Below are positions 40,001-49,999 of a stretch of DNA of 64,000 bases, piece after piece (the first letter of the stretch is position 1; the number at the start of each line of letters is the position of its first letter). The notes under the pieces were generated by a model. The model was not told the DNA's origin and did no database searches. It saw only the letters and a program-made list of their open reading frames with translations. The stretch is taken from assembly GCA_900208305.1 (NCBI GenBank), contig OAPG01000001.1, positions 1,240,001-1,304,000 on the forward strand, in the 5' to 3' direction. A program made the translations under genes and the position numbers. This DNA comes from Melanopsichium pennsylvanicum (taxonomy: Eukaryota; Basidiomycota; Ustilaginomycetes; Ustilaginales).

Positions 40001-40958
40001 AGGTGGTATGGGTAGTAACGGCATCAAGAAGCCCAGTGGTGTGTCTGGTGGTGGAATCGGAGGCGGAACAGGTGCGGGTGGTGGTGGACCAGATCACATT
40101 GCTGGATTCACTACCAAACGCAAGCGTCGCATCTCGAAAGATCGTGCACTGCTCAAGAAACTTCAAGATGTTGCTATCCTCGCTTCGAAATCCAGCTTGG
40201 CTGAAGACTCGGCTCTTGCCTCTGCTATTCAAAGTGCGAATGTTACCATGCGACGATACTTTGCCGATCTTACCGAACGTTTTCTATCCCCCCTCAACCG
40301 TTACGTTGCCAGTCTGGTACCAGCATCGTTCGACCTCGGTTCACCTTCGGAAGTGCCTCGTATCCGGCCTTTCAACACGACCGATTTCCTGGCTAGCCTC
40401 AAAGCGCATGGCACGCCACTCGCGATTCGATCTCGATCTTTACCTACTGGGGCATCAGTAAGGCAGAGTCTGTATATGGATTTCTTGCGGTGTCCCAACT
40501 TTTCTCTTTGGTTGCACTCTCGTGTAGCTGCGGCTGAAGAGGAACAAAGAAGGAGGTACATCAGCAGCTTGTTACAAGGCGATGTGACGGCTTTTGGTCG
40601 AAGTAGGGGTGAGATTGAAACGATTGATCTCTACAGTCGGTTGGTGGAAGAAATACGGTTGGTGGACGTTCAACTTACGTCTCCCACAGAACCGGGTCCT
40701 GGTAGCAGATGGAGAACGGATAAGCCCATGTCCAACATCAACACATGGAACCGGGCACAGAAAGCAGCAGGTAGTGAACTGGGTTCAGCTGCTGGATCTG
40801 GTAGGAACACCCCTACATTCGTTGGGACTAGTGCCAACAATGCAACCACGACGGAAAAGAGGTTACTGGATCAAAAGCAAAAGTTGATGAGTCAGTTGGA
40901 TAAACTCTGCCAAACCTTGCCCGATGATCTTAGGTCGAGTCTGAGGAGGCCAAACTGA
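37014..40958 (+). CDS. DENND6-like Rab guanine nucleotide exchange factor
   Basis: A 1314-aa protein resembling DENND6 (FAM116), a tripartite DENN-family GEF that acts on Rab14/Rab11-type endosomal recycling in animals. The first 440 residues are disordered and Ser/Thr-rich. The upstream DENN lobe starts at about 453: MQRWVLSVGCVNFDLELGPD, LEFLYPPLGIS, IAFSSFPDTSIF. After another long insert, the core is at about 715-790 (YIYGYVFFRQKRD, GYFQKSVVILSHLPFVGLFS) and 888-960 (LGDLWLLWECVLLAEPILVI, IRPIPFAGDFRPYFHIHD). The C-terminal lobe has FLRCPNFSLWLHSRV. It is over twice the size of human DENND6A (about 600 aa) because of these inserts, which include a Gly-rich loop near 1010-1030. Start is the ATG at 37014 with context CCGCCATG. 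Confidence 0.87.
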   Translation: MPANHTILSPSNTGDGDLGLLAMESRSPSTSFDTNYDSRSRAAELSAIPTYPTPPSVNTPTFTSQPLTASSPRITTLATATATSDHTPTSRVGTRISSDTNIETLASGSALTSSATSSRLGAMSLQDHLSQDPASQTSGAPPLSSASALSTLTRGQTSHVATDSISSSSSAYSSAAESPGSERVPPTTIPATAPSSAVPLAFFQQHQPAFSSSSPPPSTSPPASISQQSIASNSTITQARLPTSRSLASTFSQHAMSVEQELDADLDQRGSATDLDDSRLRSREVAARSSRRSRRSGLPAPQDRLPVGQGGPSAPPRSASFRDASKRLSVGAGHGDLGVDAYSGSATGPSSPSMTSFLDLDSPRTSESSSTGRYPVPSRRTSLNATSPKNTILPVDAVHFASNNPIGSTAASNSAPSSTSRPASSNSKKAFANAKAEKNGAPAAISTLALDREAMQRWVLSVGCVNFDLELGPDLEFLYPPLGISREERDNIAFSSFPDTSIFDDGSLVFSWRVREVPLDSSASEAPTIKSLDEALSQSVGDEETPRPSMNKAALQNAMRKKKEKEAEKKANNQSLPTSPTSPSTSGFRDSSASSNASGHALSRQASDANLNHGANNNTSVGMPGTTSFHERLTQKLFSSGSSGMARHFSHDRHSSSHSMSSASADDEGDPSLSATNGSTNTGVSPADSPISQPSSTTSEVIVPRKTGNSTSSSYIYGYVFFRQKRDSTNRRGYFQKSVVILSHLPFVGLFSEVVARLGPLYFEHGMSMFEAFANDIMGWPTPQPGTILTLPLLGSIITAAIPFGQQPQNSPNAESAPMLSSLSSSSTGPGGGGGGFRNAAATMTIRSRSRHSSAATRELPEPLIGPEGPLLASVPATSLFETFKEALGDLWLLWECVLLAEPILVIAPQPKIASEAVWHMLDLIRPIPFAGDFRPYFHIHDYDFRTLVTKNKPNAGTLVAATNPFFATACSHWPHVLRVGKGAVKLIQIKHGSTSGGMGSNGIKKPSGVSGGGIGGGTGAGGGGPDHIAGFTTKRKRRISKDRALLKKLQDVAILASKSSLAEDSALASAIQSANVTMRRYFADLTERFLSPLNRYVASLVPASFDLGSPSEVPRIRPFNTTDFLASLKAHGTPLAIRSRSLPTGASVRQSLYMDFLRCPNFSLWLHSRVAAAEEEQRRRYISSLLQGDVTAFGRSRGEIETIDLYSRLVEEIRLVDVQLTSPTEPGPGSRWRTDKPMSNINTWNRAQKAAGSELGSAAGSGRNTPTFVGTSANNATTTEKRLLDQKQKLMSQLDKLCQTLPDDLRSSLRRPN

Positions 40959-41565
40959 CCAACCAAATTCACAACCCAACGTACAGAGCAAAAGTCAAAA
41001 CAAACCTTTCGGGGTTGGTAGTGCTGCAAATCAAAAGGCTAAAAAGCTAAAAGGCGTAAAGGATAAACTGAAACCATACTAGACACTGATCAGTCATTCT
41101 ATCCAATCATGATCATCACAAACCACAAGTTGCTCTTGGCTTAACAATTACATCACAACATCATACCCAATCCAACCACAGTATATGGTATCATATCACC
41201 GCAGATTGGCAGTCATCTTGCTAGCTAATGTTATGAAAACACGAATGTTGAGAGAAATTGATGCAATTGAGAAACTGGTGGTGATGATGATGACAGTGAT
41301 GATGATGTAGAATGTTGGCAGTGAATGGAATGTATTGTACAAAGGGTGATGCTGAGGGGGAAGTGAGGATGGACATTTGGCACCTTTGCTTAACAAAAGT
41401 TGATGCGCTTCTCATGAGAGCAAATTGATCGTTAAAAGAAGAAGCCGAAGGAATACCGGGTTGTTTGAAAATAAAGATGAAAAAAATGGACTTTCATGTT
41501 ACTAATCATATCTCCAACGAAAAGAGCTAACGGTTGACAAGCCAGACTGAATGGTAGAATTTTTT
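40959..41565. other. Convergent 3' region DENND6 / bL35m
   Basis: A/T-rich, with a GATGAT-rich short repeat near 41280-41310. No gene recognised; probably two 3' untranslated regions. Confidence 0.6.
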
Positions 41566-41991
41566 TTAAAGGCTCGGACCCAACAACCTTCTCAAAGTCC
41601 TATTGATCCTTCCCCTTGGACTGAGCACTGTTCCTCCCAAGCTGTTCAATCGATCTCTAGCCATACCCGAGTTCAAATGTCTCTTTCCGGCCAGACCACG
41701 TTTGAATGTCAACTGGTATGCTTTGCCACTACCGCTTCCAAGTGGTGACCATCTTTTCTTGGTACCCGAATGGGATTTGAGCTTGTTGCCGCTACCGTGC
41801 TGGGAGAGATGCTTTGTTCGAGGAGATGACCGGACGAGCGATGATGTGGTGAAAGTTTGTAGTGAAGAAGAAAGGAGAAGTTGTCTATGGACTGTGAAAC
41901 GTGAAGTCGATGCGCTGGTTTGCGTGATTGTGGGGGTGCGCACGGAGGACAAGGCGCTCGTCAGGAGCCTTGATGTTGAGGCAAAGATCAT
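41566..41991 (-). CDS. MRPL35: Mitochondrial ribosomal protein bL35m
   Basis: A 141-aa mitochondrial large-subunit protein. The first about 65 residues are Ser/Thr/Arg-rich with almost no acidic residues, as in a mitochondrial presequence. The bL35 core follows: KLKSHSGTKKRWSPLGSGSG, a short spacer, KRGLAGKRHLNSGMARDRLN, then SLGGTVLSP and the basic C-terminus. Bacterial bL35 has the same KxKTHSGAKKRF...KAGKRH pattern. Start is an ATG and no intron is needed. Its upstream region is shared with the SAP30BP-like gene on the other strand. Confidence 0.93.
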   Translation of the reverse strand: MIFASTSRLLTSALSSVRTPTITQTSASTSRFTVHRQLLLSSSLQTFTTSSLVRSSPRTKHLSQHGSGNKLKSHSGTKKRWSPLGSGSGKAYQLTFKRGLAGKRHLNSGMARDRLNSLGGTVLSPRGRINRTLRRLLGPSL

Positions 41992-42398
41992 GGTCTTGTG
42001 ATGCAGAGGAAAAAATTTAGCTACGGAATCAACCTAAAAGTTGGACGGCAAGGGCGCGTAATGTGATTTCGAGCTGAAGAGCGATGCTTAAGTCCATAAG
42101 CGTAAAGAGGCAAGATCGTCGAGATGAAGGTTAAGAGATGGTGTCAAAAATGGAAACTGTCAAGAGCGAGCTCGACAAGTTTTCTTCCGACGCTTCGGCG
42201 CACGTGATTTTTTTATCGCAAAAAAGGAGATCGGTCTAACAAAGCCAGTCGAAAAATCTTGTCTTCAACCTCCACTCCTAACACCAAATCCCCTCAATCC
42301 CATTAAGACCATCAACTTTTGTTACTCTCTTCTGATCGGACTCCGTCTTGTTGCCGACTCTAGCTGGTCCGAGCCTCCAAGCCAAGGCGTTCGCCATA
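41992..42398. other. Divergent promoter region bL35m / SAP30BP-like
   Basis: A short region between divergent starts. The right side is C/T-rich before the proposed short first exon. Confidence 0.6.
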
Positions 42399-43713
42399 AT
42401 GCGTCTTGGTAATTAGCTAACTAATGCTGTAAGATCAGTATCAAAAGTATCCTGAATCATCTAACGAAGCACTGTTTTCCTCGCCATTCTTGCTCTCACC
42501 TGTTTCGGACCTTGCAGGTAGGGACGTCGACTGCGAGTCGGACAACTCGCAAACCACATACGATATCCGTTCAGAAGATCGAAGAGCTTCACACCATTCA
42601 GAAACGAAATCAGTTTCCCGTACCGCCGTCGTCACCTCTTTCGTTGACCTAAAGTCACCATCTGCGACTCCTGACAGCGTCCACAATATGCCCGAAGAAG
42701 CAGGTCGTTCGCGGCCAAGACACTCTCATTGCATGCATAAAAACGCTGAAGCTGAACCCTTGCGAACGATATGCAAGGCTTCGACCTCTATTCTGCCGGA
42801 AAACAACACCATTAGCGACTCGATCAAAAGCGACTTTGCCAACCACTCCCGTTTCTCACCATCCATCCTACCACGTGCAAACATCAGAGACTCCACAGAG
42901 CTCGTAACCGACTACTTTACTGGCGAAGCACTCGGAGAGATTGATGATCCTGATCTGTTCCCGCTTTTACCTCTTCTTGGTCCGCCACGTCAGCCTCTTC
43001 CTTCCAAAGACACCAGTGGTGGTTTTCGCGAGAATAAAGCATATTGGGGAATCTCAACCGAAACAAAACAGTTTTTCTCAAAACATGACCACCACTTCGA
43101 CCTCGATCAATCCCCACAAGCCGGAAAGATGAGCTTGAATGAAGTTGATCCCAAAATACACGCCAATGTGGAACGGTTTCATAAACTTAAGGCCGAAGGG
43201 GTACATTTCAACCAAGTTTTAATGGCCAATCGATCGTTCAGGAATCCACATGTGTACTCTCAACTTGTCGACTTTCTTGATATCGATGAAACTCGTTCCA
43301 ATTTTTCATGTGTCGATATCGGAAGGGCAAAAGAAGGATGGAGGAAAGTATTTCCATTATCAGAAGAAGCGTTGATGGACGGAGATCCGATACGAATACT
43401 CGAAAAGCAACAGCAAGAGTATCAGGACCAACAAAAGCAAAAATGGAGAGCTGGTCACAAAAGAAAGATCAACTTTAGCCCAGCACGCTTTACCCAAAAC
43501 AAAAGTAACGAACAACACGACGACAATGTCAAAACAAGAAGAAAGGAAACGAAAGTAGACACGTTTGCTACCGGAAATTTACCTGAAGGAGAATCAAGTA
43601 AAAGGCTTTCGTCGCGGTTTGTTGACAGATCAGAAACGTACGATTCAGATGCAGATGCAAGCAGGTATGAAGGAAAACATCGCACCACTACTTGGTCAAA
43701 TGGCACAGATTGA
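42399..43713 (+). CDS. SAP30BP/HCNGP-like protein (two exons proposed)
   Basis: A protein with the HCNGP domain, linked in other eukaryotes to transcription repression and pre-mRNA splicing. Proposed exon 1 is 42399-42408 (ATG CGT CTT G), intron 42409-42517 (GTAATT...TTGCAG, with CTAAC branch sites), exon 2 42518-43713; total 401 aa. The join gives MRLGRDVDCESDNSQ, like the family's typical Tyr/Glu-Ser-Asp N-terminus. The HCNGP domain is clear: LFPLLPLLGPPRQPLP, DPKIHANVERFHKLKAEGVHF, NQVLMANRSFRNPHVY and LVDFLDIDETRSNF. The C-terminus is basic and disordered. The open frame of exon 2 alone lacks an ATG until codon 58, which argues for the tiny first exon. This splice is inferred. Confidence 0.85.
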
Positions 43714-44026
43714 TCCTGTCGAATTAGCCAAATTGCCAAAAAAATTTAAATCTTGAACATACAACTTAGAGATGAAAGTTTGGCACAAACGGTGGCTCAT
43801 AACATCAAGAAAATAACTTCCAATAACGATCAACCTAGACTTGAGCAACTTCACATTCTATATTCTGAACTTGATCAATCATGGCATTTTACACTCACCG
43901 CTTGACACCGATAATCCAGTCTAGTCTTGATCTTTGTCTATTAAGTTTCTTCCATTCCTTACAACTTTGTTTCTTTTTGGGGTTTTTTTTTTTGATAATT
44001 ACATCGAACTGCACAAGTTTCAGCAT
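43714..44026. other. Convergent 3' region SAP30BP-like / PEX11
   Basis: A short A/T-rich region between two facing stop codons; no gene seen. Confidence 0.6.
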
Positions 44027-44977
44027 CTACGCAGACGCAACAATGGGAGTTGGAACAGGAGGAGCAGCAGAAGCTTTCCAACCACTCCTCAATCCAGCCA
44101 TTGCAGCAATAGTACCGAACAATCCAACCCAACCTTCACCCATCAAACCCTTTGTGCAACTCCAGTGTATGGTCAATGGTAGATAACCTAAATTTACCCA
44201 CAACTCGTTCAGAATCGCTGCTTTACGTCCATCCAATTCGTCCCACATCCTTCTTGTGATTACTTGTTCTTCCGAAGAATTGGTTGTGGACGATTTTTCC
44301 GAGGATGATGTGATGAATTCGTTCGAGTTGAGTTGAATCTTATTCGGGGTAGGATGACCACGAGATCGTTCTAGAGCTTTTGCACGAAGTCGAAGTAGAC
44401 GATTGTCTTCTACAAGATGAAGAAGCTGAAGACCCACATAGAGGGCCCAAAATCTAGATCCCCATAGCCAAAATGTGTTTTGAATGGCTTCAGAAACTGG
44501 AAGGATACCATGACCTGCCAGATAGGCTACTGCTTCCATGGGACAGTATGCTATCATACTCCAACCTTGAATTCTTTCAATGTTGTGCAAAAGTCTCGTA
44601 GGAGGAGGAGAACGTTCCAAGCCAATCATCCATTTGAGAATGGGTAAAATTCCCCAAATTCTGTACAAAACCCTAGCATCGCTGATGAGCGAAGAGAGCT
44701 TCTGCACGCGTTGTGCGACAGAAGAAGACTTTGTGGAGCGAATGCCAAGCATTCGTTGACGGAGTGCGTATTGCAGATTCATCAGAACAATCACGAGTTT
44801 GGACGAGTACTGCGTCAGCATAAGAGCTTTGTCAGTTCCAGACCATGTGGACAGATAGCGGATGAGGTGGTCGAGACGGGGCGAGGGCTCGACATTGGAG
44901 AAACATCCAAGGATCTTGTCTGTTGGGTTGGGCGTTCGGAATGGGCGATTCATAGACGAAGCTGCTGGTTTGGACAT
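44027..44977 (-). CDS. PEX11: Peroxisomal membrane protein PEX11
   Basis: PEX11 elongates and divides peroxisome membranes. From ATG 44977 the protein is 316 aa (MSKPAASSMNRPFRTP). Family features are clear: LDHLIRYLSTWSGTDKALML at the start, an amphipathic helix, LVIVLMNLQYALRQRM, then LSSLISDARVLYRIWGILPI. Later come GWSMIAYCPMEAVAYLAG, WLWGSRFWALYVGLQLLHLVE and a C-terminal hydrophobic segment (GWVGLFGTIAAMAGL), compatible with membrane insertion. Human PEX11B is about 260 aa; the difference is a Ser-rich loop before ITRRMWDELDGRKAAI. The open frame extends upstream without stop to an ATG at 45265, which would add 96 residues; I prefer 44977 because the conserved part begins there. Confidence 0.83.
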   Translation of the reverse strand: MSKPAASSMNRPFRTPNPTDKILGCFSNVEPSPRLDHLIRYLSTWSGTDKALMLTQYSSKLVIVLMNLQYALRQRMLGIRSTKSSSVAQRVQKLSSLISDARVLYRIWGILPILKWMIGLERSPPPTRLLHNIERIQGWSMIAYCPMEAVAYLAGHGILPVSEAIQNTFWLWGSRFWALYVGLQLLHLVEDNRLLRLRAKALERSRGHPTPNKIQLNSNEFITSSSEKSSTTNSSEEQVITRRMWDELDGRKAAILNELWVNLGYLPLTIHWSCTKGLMGEGWVGLFGTIAAMAGLRSGWKASAAPPVPTPIVASA

Positions 44978-45888
44978 TTTTGCAAAATCGTTCTCTTCAC
45001 GAATCTCGATTCGAGGTTCAAGGTGTTGTGTGGCAGCGAGAGTTTGAGCTTTGGTATGGTCGTGAAGCTCGATGTGGTTTTGACAGTCAGCGCTTCTGGC
45101 TAGAATTTGCGCAGTGATAATGAGGGTGAGCGAGGTTGAAATGGCCGAAGCAGATGTGCGCAAGAGGAAGTAAGAAGGAGGCAGTGCTTGTTTTGGCGTG
45201 ATGTGAAAAGTGCTGCTTAGGATTGGCCGGAACTTCTCTTTTGACCCGGTTAGGTCGTGCTGCATTTGCTGTTTTGAGAACAACTCTCCCAAAAGCCGAA
45301 TCTAACCGGCGCTTTCTGGCCCTTGAGAGACGCGACGACGATAAATTTACTGTACTGCGCTGTTCTGTGCTATGCTCCGAATCTCTCTGTTCCCCCGCTC
45401 TTCTCTAACACCCCAAAAATCACAATTTGGCACGTTTTCAAAGCATCCGGCCCAACACCGGCACTCGAGCGCCGTGTGAGAAGACTACAAAATAGCAAGA
45501 CCCTGCCCGATAGCAGCAGCACCCGATGCTGTAGCGAGAAACCTTGCGAGTCGCGTATTCTTGACTTTTCTCAGATCGCCCGATTGATCTCTGGCGACGT
45601 CGATGCGGAGCAGATGGCATCACTTTCACGTGTCCCTGATACTTCTTCTCATGTCGCTCGAACCGTGCGGACGCTAAACTGCAATCTCAGCACATCAAGC
45701 AAGCAAAGCGTCACATAGCAGCAGCACGAGTATCTGAAAAGTGAATGTGGCTGGTTTGCAGACTATGTGAGCAAGAATTGCGTTGAGAGACAAAACGACT
45801 CAGAAAGAGTGGCAAGAGCGCGGCGCCTCGAGAATTTTAAAACCTCTACATGGTCAGTAACTGGAAGAAGTGGTCGGACGAGGGATGC
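44978..45888. other. PEX11 upstream region
   Basis: Contains the in-frame upstream extension of PEX11 (44978-45265) and its promoter, then the 3' side of the next gene. No independent gene supported. Confidence 0.5.
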
Positions 45889-47502
45889 TTAGCCTAGTAG
45901 AAGCGGTCGCTCGGCTCTTAAGCCAGATCCGGGTCCGCGCCACTGATCGTCGTCTGACAAGTGTTGAACAAGAGGTCGAAATTGGGCTGGGGGAGCAGCA
46001 GATGGTGAAGAGTATCTGGGGAGCGTGTGAGACAGACCATTGCGCCTTTCGTAACGCACACGGGGAGGGTACACCTGCTTGCGTAGGCCACGATGGTACG
46101 AGGGCAAGTTAGTATGCATCCACTCTGGCACGACGGTCTTAGTGCCTTTTGTAACGGCTGAGGGTGCATCACCAATGCCTGCTTCCTGTTCCGTCTTACG
46201 TGCCGCAACCCTCGCCTGAAGCATCATGCTGCGATTGCCACTGACCGAGGTTCTAAATTGAGAAGGAGGTGCGACATACGAGGCGCTTGGCACCAGTCCG
46301 ACGTCAGAAGCCTGGCCAAGGGAATTGTCAGACTCCAACGGCCTTTGCATGCTGCTATGTGCAAGCGCAGATTCAAAAGACGTGGCTTTTTTCATGAAGT
46401 TCCGAGAGCGCAGTCGCAAACTGTTACTTGAGTGCTTACTGTCGTTGCTAGCATTGGTGGCACTATCCATTACTCTGGGGCTTAACTTTCTGACAGTATG
46501 ACTAACGAATGCCCTTCCAGACTTGATGCTAGCACCAAGTCTACAATCCTTAGATTCCGCAACATGGCCAATCTTCCCAATGCTGACAGAGGCTGCAGAT
46601 GCGACAGAGACGAAGGAGCAAGAAGTGGCTGGTTTTTCCGAAAAGACCTTGGGGGCTGGCTGCACCGTTGAATAAATTACATTGTCTTCTTCTTCGTCCA
46701 AGCTGTCTATAATCGTCAAATCCTTGGAATAAGGCGAGGATCTCGGCAGGATGAGCGATGCAATATGGTCGGAGCTGCCACTAGGCTGCGGTCCTTGTTG
46801 GTTGAGGAAGAGCCCTTCCCTCAATGCCTGTGCAGGTCTTTTGACGAAATCCGGATCGAGATCAATGCTGTCTGCTCGTCCACAGCTGTGAGTCGATACG
46901 AACGACGAGCGCGGTGCCTTGTATTCCGTGAAAGGATAGTAGGAGTAGCCGTCACTGGCAGATGGGTTTTCGGCACTAAATGTGGGAGCAGGGGATTTCT
47001 TACGTGTAGTAGATCTAGTTGCATGAGACGGGCGAGACTCGGGCAAGTCAGCGCGACTTGTTAGTGGAGATTGTGTCGGAATGCCAGCTTCAACCGCCCT
47101 CAAGGGCTGAACGATGGCAGACGGATTCAGAGAGGCCGACTTCTTGCCCCGTCCGAGCGTCGTGATGCCCGCAAAATCAGTAGTAGGCGAGACGAACGAG
47201 CAATCGGTTTCTTCGCTGGTGCGGAAAGCGGCATCTTCTGAATCTATAGATCCGTGAGAAGGGAGACAGGATGTCAGAACCCAATGCGAACAACAGCGTT
47301 TAATTGCCTTTGTAGCGGAACACTCACTTTGCAAACTGAAGGTCTCTCGACTGCTGCTACTATGACTGCTATCGTACGACCTTCGAGGATGAACTCTCTG
47401 CTGAAGAATTCTGCTCTGATTGAATCTCCTGAAAGCTTGAGCTGGCTTCTCGAACACAATTGGTATCGTACCCGTACATGCAAGTCGGGCACCAGAGTCC
47501 AT
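45889..47502 (-). CDS. Disordered protein of unknown function, probable in-frame intron
   Basis: I do not recognise this protein. The continuous frame is 537 aa; removing a probable 84-nt intron (47244-47327, GTGAGT...ATCTATAG with CTGAC branch) gives 509 aa, still in frame. It is Ser/Pro-rich with few ordered parts. The best candidates for order are IIDSLDEEEDNVIYSTVQP and the C-terminal PEWMHTNLPSYHRGLRKQ. No enzyme, DNA-binding or membrane motif is seen; there is no signal peptide. Start is an ATG (MDSGARLACTG). The protein is rich in potential phosphosites, which fits a regulatory or cytoskeletal role, but that is guesswork. Confidence 0.6.
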   Translation of the reverse strand: MDSGARLACTGTIPIVFEKPAQAFRRFNQSRILQQRVHPRRSYDSSHSSSSRETFSLQSECSATKAIKRCCSHWVLTSCLPSHGSIDSEDAAFRTSEETDCSFVSPTTDFAGITTLGRGKKSASLNPSAIVQPLRAVEAGIPTQSPLTSRADLPESRPSHATRSTTRKKSPAPTFSAENPSASDGYSYYPFTEYKAPRSSFVSTHSCGRADSIDLDPDFVKRPAQALREGLFLNQQGPQPSGSSDHIASLILPRSSPYSKDLTIIDSLDEEEDNVIYSTVQPAPKVFSEKPATSCSFVSVASAASVSIGKIGHVAESKDCRLGASIKSGRAFVSHTVRKLSPRVMDSATNASNDSKHSSNSLRLRSRNFMKKATSFESALAHSSMQRPLESDNSLGQASDVGLVPSASYVAPPSQFRTSVSGNRSMMLQARVAARKTEQEAGIGDAPSAVTKGTKTVVPEWMHTNLPSYHRGLRKQVYPPRVRYERRNGLSHTLPRYSSPSAAPPAQFRPLVQHLSDDDQWRGPGSGLRAERPLLLG

Positions 47503-48370
47503 ATTGGAAGGCTATACCTGAAGGTGAGTTGAGAGAAGGTGAAGATCTCTACGCTTTAGTGAAGTTTAGAAGTAAGATATCAAGGTCAGAAGGCGAACAT
47601 GGCGCCGGAAGCTTCAGCCAAGTGAGACGAGTTGACGAGCAGTGAGAATGAGTTGAATGCAGAGTGTTGGCAGCAGCATCTGACTCTCAGCTTAGAGGCA
47701 GCACCTCTGACGGGAGAGACCTGCTCGAATTCGGCAAGATAGCCTTCGAGATGAAGAAAGAACCGACTCTCTGCAAGCTCACCTAGAAGAGATAAATTTG
47801 CACGTAGACCGATGTTCTTGTGCATTAGGCGTGGAATCGGAAGAGGCCCAAACATGCGCTTGTAGTATCTCTTTGCGATGGACCTCTATCCATTAAGCCG
47901 TAGTCTGAGCTGGCTAACGTGTCTTGCCTGGAATACGTCGGTCTTTTCGCGTTATGCTTATCATGTTCTTCGATTGCCCCTTTCGAGGAAGGGTTATGGA
48001 GCACCTCCTCGACAGATGGCACCATAGCGAGAGATCAACCGCTTGGCCGCAAGAGAATCCAGGCCCGATTAAGCCTTTAAATTGGCGTGCTTCGACCTCG
48101 AGTCTAACTCTATCTCTTAGCCTCGCTTGACTTTGGAGCTTTTGAATCATGGTATGGTTCTAGGAAGATAGAGTTCGAGCTGCCCTTTCAAAGTGCCCTA
48201 TTGTGCGATGCGAAATCAGTTATTTCATTTTGGGATTGATGTTTTGAACCCCTACCATCGGTCAAGGCTCGCACCCTGCGCATCGTCAACGGCTCATTCG
48301 CTTCCCGGGAGCAGATATAAAAGGAACAATGCATAAATAGTCCAAGACGAATCGAAGACGGAGTCCGAGC

Positions 48371-48389
48371 GGGGGGGGGGGGGGGGGGG
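48371..48389 (+). repeat. Poly-G tract (G19)
   Basis: Nineteen consecutive G bases followed by TATGGTG; an unusual homopolymer in a gene-poor stretch. Confidence 0.9.
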
Positions 48390-49971
48390 TATGGTGCCGG
48401 AGAGCGTATATTTTAAAGGAAGACAAGCGATAAAGACCCATGGGGCTGTTCGCGTTTGACCGCCAAGGCCAATTCGGTTTTGGCGTTGCACTCCATTCAA
48501 CGAATCTGAGAATACGACAAGACGTGCAAGCCATGCACCTGCTTACTTGGTTCAATCAATTGACTAAAGCTGGCACGATCAAGGTAGATCGAAGCTCATG
48601 TGCCAAAAATCCGATCGGGCTGCTGCCAGCGGCAGACAGCATGAGCTGCGATCAGAATCCACACAGGTGCTTGTACAAATCTAAAACTGTGACGATCATA
48701 CGATAGGTTGACCAGGTCAAACACAAGGGGGCCGCATGAGCTAGAAGACATGGTGCCGCGAACCGCAAATTTTTTTGTGGACAGTTTGTTCGCTGCAGTC
48801 TGCGCGCGGATCTTGCGGGTCAAGCTCGCTTTCATTTCATGAGACCCGACTTAGGCTATACTGTATACCATGGAGTATCGGCAAACCAAAGCGGCGCATT
48901 CCCGGGCCGGAAGTTCTGGCCAGGGTCTAGATTGATACGTAGCCAAGAGCCGTGCAAAGAAAATCAGATGAACGAGAACCTATCCCAAACGAGATCAAGC
49001 CGCCGTGCTGACCCCGAATGAGGTTTAACACACCTCAGTTTGACACATCCGTAAGACACTGAGGCGATAGGCTAATCTCCAATAAGACCTGGATGAAAGG
49101 AGCAGGGTACAACAGGGCTAGGTTTGCGTGCGAGCACTTTGGATGTTGTGCAGGTAGCTTCGCGGGATACTGTTGTTGCCTTTGACAAAGACAACTCGCA
49201 GAAATCGCAAAATCTATCAAATGAATCGAAGCAGCAAAGCAGGCAGATAAGACAGGACACTACCTGCAGCCCATTGGTATGATCTCAAAAACCTTCAGTC
49301 AAGTGCTTCATCGAGAGCGTCATCGACTCGCAAGAGGGATCAAGCATTCAGTTCGCCTCGATCCTGAAACGAACACAAACTCACCTATCACGATCATGGC
49401 AAACTGCGCGCTGTTCCTGCAGAGCTAACCGAGCCCTTCAGCCACGTAAGTTTCGGCAGGCTATCCTTGTAAGGCCCTGATTGAAGGTAAAGAGGCTTTC
49501 GCTTGAATCGTGCACCCAACATGCCCTGCATAACACAATATGGTGGTAACGCCTTGATCTGACACACGAAGAGGTAAAAGAGTCTCGTCCACTTTTCTGG
49601 GGCGAAAGAGACGTCGTCGAAAGATACCTGCAGGGTTGGCGTTGCATTAGTCTGAGACATGCCAAACTCTGATTTTTCGTTCTTTGACACTTTGTCCGAG
49701 CCGGAATCTGAAACAATCAACACAACACCACTATGCTTTCATCTTCACTGCTCGAATGAGATCATGGCATTAAAAGAATGGTGGTCAGTCTTTCCGCGGG
49801 TCTAGCTCATCCGATGAGAGATGAAGGAGATTCGACATCGATTCGATCATGTACATCTTGTGATTGACAAAAGGAGTGATTCTTGAGGCACGCACTCTCT
49901 CGCTTTCCGACCAAGACAACCGGAATCCACGCTGTTCCAGGCTCGGCAGAACCGCCCTTTTTGTTCCAGGG

Positions 49972-49999
49972 TTTTTTTTTTTTTTTTTTTTTTTTTTTT
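49972..49999. repeat. Poly-T tract (T28)
   Basis: About 28 T bases, flanked by CCAGGG on the left and CCCCAGGG on the right. On the minus strand this is a poly(A) run. The short flanking match could be chance or a small target-site duplication. Confidence 0.9.

Noticed and set aside
45323..45718. 131-codon plus-strand frame
   Set aside because: Starts at TTG, lacks any motif and lies in the PEX11 upstream region.
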